From an uncultured Hyphomicrobiales bacterium (GTDB taxonomy: Bacteria > Pseudomonadota > Alphaproteobacteria > Rhizobiales > Xanthobacteraceae): a DNA stretch of 15,037 nucleotides. The stretch lies in NCBI GenBank assembly GCA_903891395.1, contig CAITEM010000612.1:1-15037 (forward strand). Direction: 5' to 3'. Below, one piece after another: positions 13,812-15,037 of the stretch (position 1 is the first letter of the stretch; each line of letters opens with the position of its first letter). Made by a program: the position numbers and the translations under genes. The notes beneath the pieces were generated by a model. It was not told the DNA's origin. It saw only the letters and a program-made list of their open reading frames with translations, and searched no databases.

Positions 13812-14725
13812 CTGATAATTTGCGTGTCGCCGATTCGACCGGAAACTGGGTCGACGGTCTCGCGCCCGCGTTCACCCGCCCCTATCTGCGTCTCGCCCGG
13901 CTCGATCGCCCGATCGGCTCGTGGCTGCTGCTGATGCCGTGCTGGTGGTCGGTCGGTCTCGCCGGCATGCGCATGGGCCATTTTCCGAACGCGTGGCACA
14001 TCGTGCTGTTCTTCATCGGCTCGTTCGCGATGCGCGGCGCCGGCTGCACCTGGAACGATATCGTCGACCGTGACCTCGACGGCTTGGTGGAGCGCACGCG
14101 CTCGCGGCCGATCCCGTCGAAGCAAGTCACAGCGACGCAAGCCGCCATCTTCATGGCGGCGCAGGCGCTGGTCGGTTTGCTGGTGCTAATCCAGTTCAAC
14201 ACCTTCACCATCATTACCGGCATCGCCTCGCTCGGCGTCGTCGCGGTCTATCCGTTCCTCAAGCGTTTCACCTATTGGCCGCAGATCGGTCTCGGCCTCG
14301 CCTTCTCCTGGGGCGCGCTGATGGGCTGGCCGGCGGCGTTCGGCGAACTGGGCTGGCCGGCCTATCTGCTCTATGCCGGCTCGATCTCATGGGTGATCGG
14401 CTACGACACCATCTACGCGCATCAGGACCGCGACGACGACAGCCTGATCGGCATCAAGTCGACGGCGCTGCTGTTCGGCGAGCGCACGCCGACGATGCTG
14501 ACGTGGCTCTACGGCATTGCCGTGGTGCTGATCGGCGCGGCAGGACTTGCAGCAGGCGGCGGGTTTATCTTCGTTGTCGGGCTGATCGCCTTCGCCGCGC
14601 ATCTCGGCTGGCAGGTGCTGCGCATCGACATCAACGACCCGGCCTACTGCCTGGTGCTGTTTAAATCCAACCGCGACGCGGGTTTGATTTTATTTGGCGC
14701 GATGCTGCTGGAAGCGACAGTTTAA
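13808..14725 (+). CDS. ubiA: 4-hydroxybenzoate polyprenyltransferase UbiA
   Basis: Integral membrane prenyltransferase that joins a polyprenyl chain to 4-hydroxybenzoate in ubiquinone synthesis. The first Mg-diphosphate motif is N83-D84-x2-D87-x3-D91 (NDIVDRDLD), followed by RTRSRPI (96-102). The second is D200-TIYAHQ-D207 with DDD after it. About eight to nine hydrophobic segments span the 305 residues. RLDRPIGSWLLLMPCWWS (31-48) is the typical N-terminal helix of alphaproteobacterial UbiA. The start is taken as GTG at 13808, since no ATG lies nearby in frame and the N-terminal MTDNLRVADSTGNWVD fits relatives; no good Shine-Dalgarno sequence is visible, which fits coupling to the gene before. 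No clear terminator follows. Confidence 0.95.
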   Translation: MTDNLRVADSTGNWVDGLAPAFTRPYLRLARLDRPIGSWLLLMPCWWSVGLAGMRMGHFPNAWHIVLFFIGSFAMRGAGCTWNDIVDRDLDGLVERTRSRPIPSKQVTATQAAIFMAAQALVGLLVLIQFNTFTIITGIASLGVVAVYPFLKRFTYWPQIGLGLAFSWGALMGWPAAFGELGWPAYLLYAGSISWVIGYDTIYAHQDRDDDSLIGIKSTALLFGERTPTMLTWLYGIAVVLIGAAGLAAGGGFIFVVGLIAFAAHLGWQVLRIDINDPAYCLVLFKSNRDAGLILFGAMLLEATV

Positions 14726-15037
14726 GTCCAAGCAGTCCACTCGCTAAGTATCTGCGCCGATTGCAACATTCGGCATCAGAATAATTTCAGAATTATTCGG
14801 TGTCCTCCAAGTTCCGCTTCCCTTAGCGTTTTGGCAATGCTCGGTTGCAAAGGGTTTCACGCGCCTCGTGCCATGAAATCCCAGCAAAATAAAAATGCCG
14901 GCACAAGCGTCGTTGGGGGAGCTCTATCGGGCTCGTGGGCGGGGAGTTTTTGTCTGTGGCGGAAGTACGTGGTTTAGCGGGCCGCGTTGCGTTTTTCGCT
15001 TTTGCCCGGCCCTGAAAGCATCCGCCGCATTCGCGCT
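14726..15037. other. Intergenic stretch after ubiA, no firmly supported gene
   Basis: 312 bases to the window edge. It holds an AT-rich palindrome (14779-14798) and several AT-rich runs, unlike the coding DNA around it. On the minus strand, a frame entering from the window edge reads ...RMRRMLSGPGKSEKRNAAR and stops at 14974-14976. This could be the C-terminus of a convergent gene beyond the window, but 21 codons are too few to decide. Confidence 0.5.
14779..14798. repeat. AT-rich palindrome after ubiA
   Basis: A perfect 8-bp inverted repeat GAATAATT / AATTATTC around TCAG. The same region carries a direct repeat ATTCGGCATC (14768-14777) and ATTCGGTGTC (14795-14804). The form suits a dimeric regulator site better than a terminator, since the stem is weak and no T run follows. 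Confidence 0.45.

Noticed and set aside
12157..13875. 572-codon minus-strand open frame over rsmE and the secreted-protein gene
   Set aside because: It overlaps rsmE in another frame and opposes the secreted protein. Its Gly/Arg/Ala-rich translation is typical of GC-rich shadow frames.
14895..15037. Open frame from an ATG after ubiA to the window edge (MPAQASLGELYRARG...)
   Set aside because: No Shine-Dalgarno sequence, irregular codon use and no recognisable motif; too short to support within this window.
14974..15037. Possible C-terminus of a minus-strand gene entering from the right edge
   Set aside because: Only 21 codons (RMRRMLSGPGKSEKRNAAR then stop). Plausible composition but no way to confirm, so it is recorded only in the intergenic entry.

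Overview
The window reads as ordinary chromosome of a GC-rich alphaproteobacterium of the order Hyphomicrobiales (Rhizobiales), most like the Bradyrhizobium / Rhodopseudomonas / Pseudolabrys group. Four signs point there: several porin-like Omp25/Omp31 genes in tandem, an RsmE-hypothetical-UbiA neighbourhood, two small secreted four-cysteine proteins of a type I associate with that group, and a GAAC-N7-GAAC sequence of the kind alphaproteobacterial LexA binds. No tRNA, rRNA, CRISPR array, transposase or phage gene was seen.

Layout. Positions 1-3360 (minus strand) hold a co-directional run: a pteridine-reductase-like SDR, then uvrC (nucleotide excision repair), then the N-terminal part of an intradiol ring-cleavage dioxygenase that leaves the window at position 1. 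Gaps are only 24 and 26 nt. Positions 3659-6059 (plus) hold three tandem outer-membrane beta-barrel genes. Each has its own Shine-Dalgarno sequence and its own strong intrinsic terminator, so they look like three separate, highly expressed units. At 6141-7874 a LysR regulator (minus) is divergent from an AzoR-type FMN NADH-azoreductase (plus), with palindromes between them. At 7944-10399 (minus) lie a GST, a cold-shock protein with a structured leader, the 23S rRNA methyltransferase RlmJ and a small two-helix membrane protein. At 10650-12027 (minus) lie a secreted RNase T2 and a secreted conserved protein. At 12396-14725, rsmE (minus) is divergent from a secreted conserved protein followed by ubiA (plus).

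The genes are mostly housekeeping (DNA repair, rRNA modification at two sites, ubiquinone synthesis, outer-membrane structure) with a few stress-related ones (Csp, GST, AzoR). I see no convincing new multi-gene system. The items most worth a second look are regulatory or structural: a perfect LexA-type box over the likely RNase T2 promoter, a palindromic repeat element inside the uvrC reading frame, alternative hairpins in the csp leader, twin palindromes between lysR and azoR, and a six-codon mini-frame joining the hypothetical gene to ubiA.
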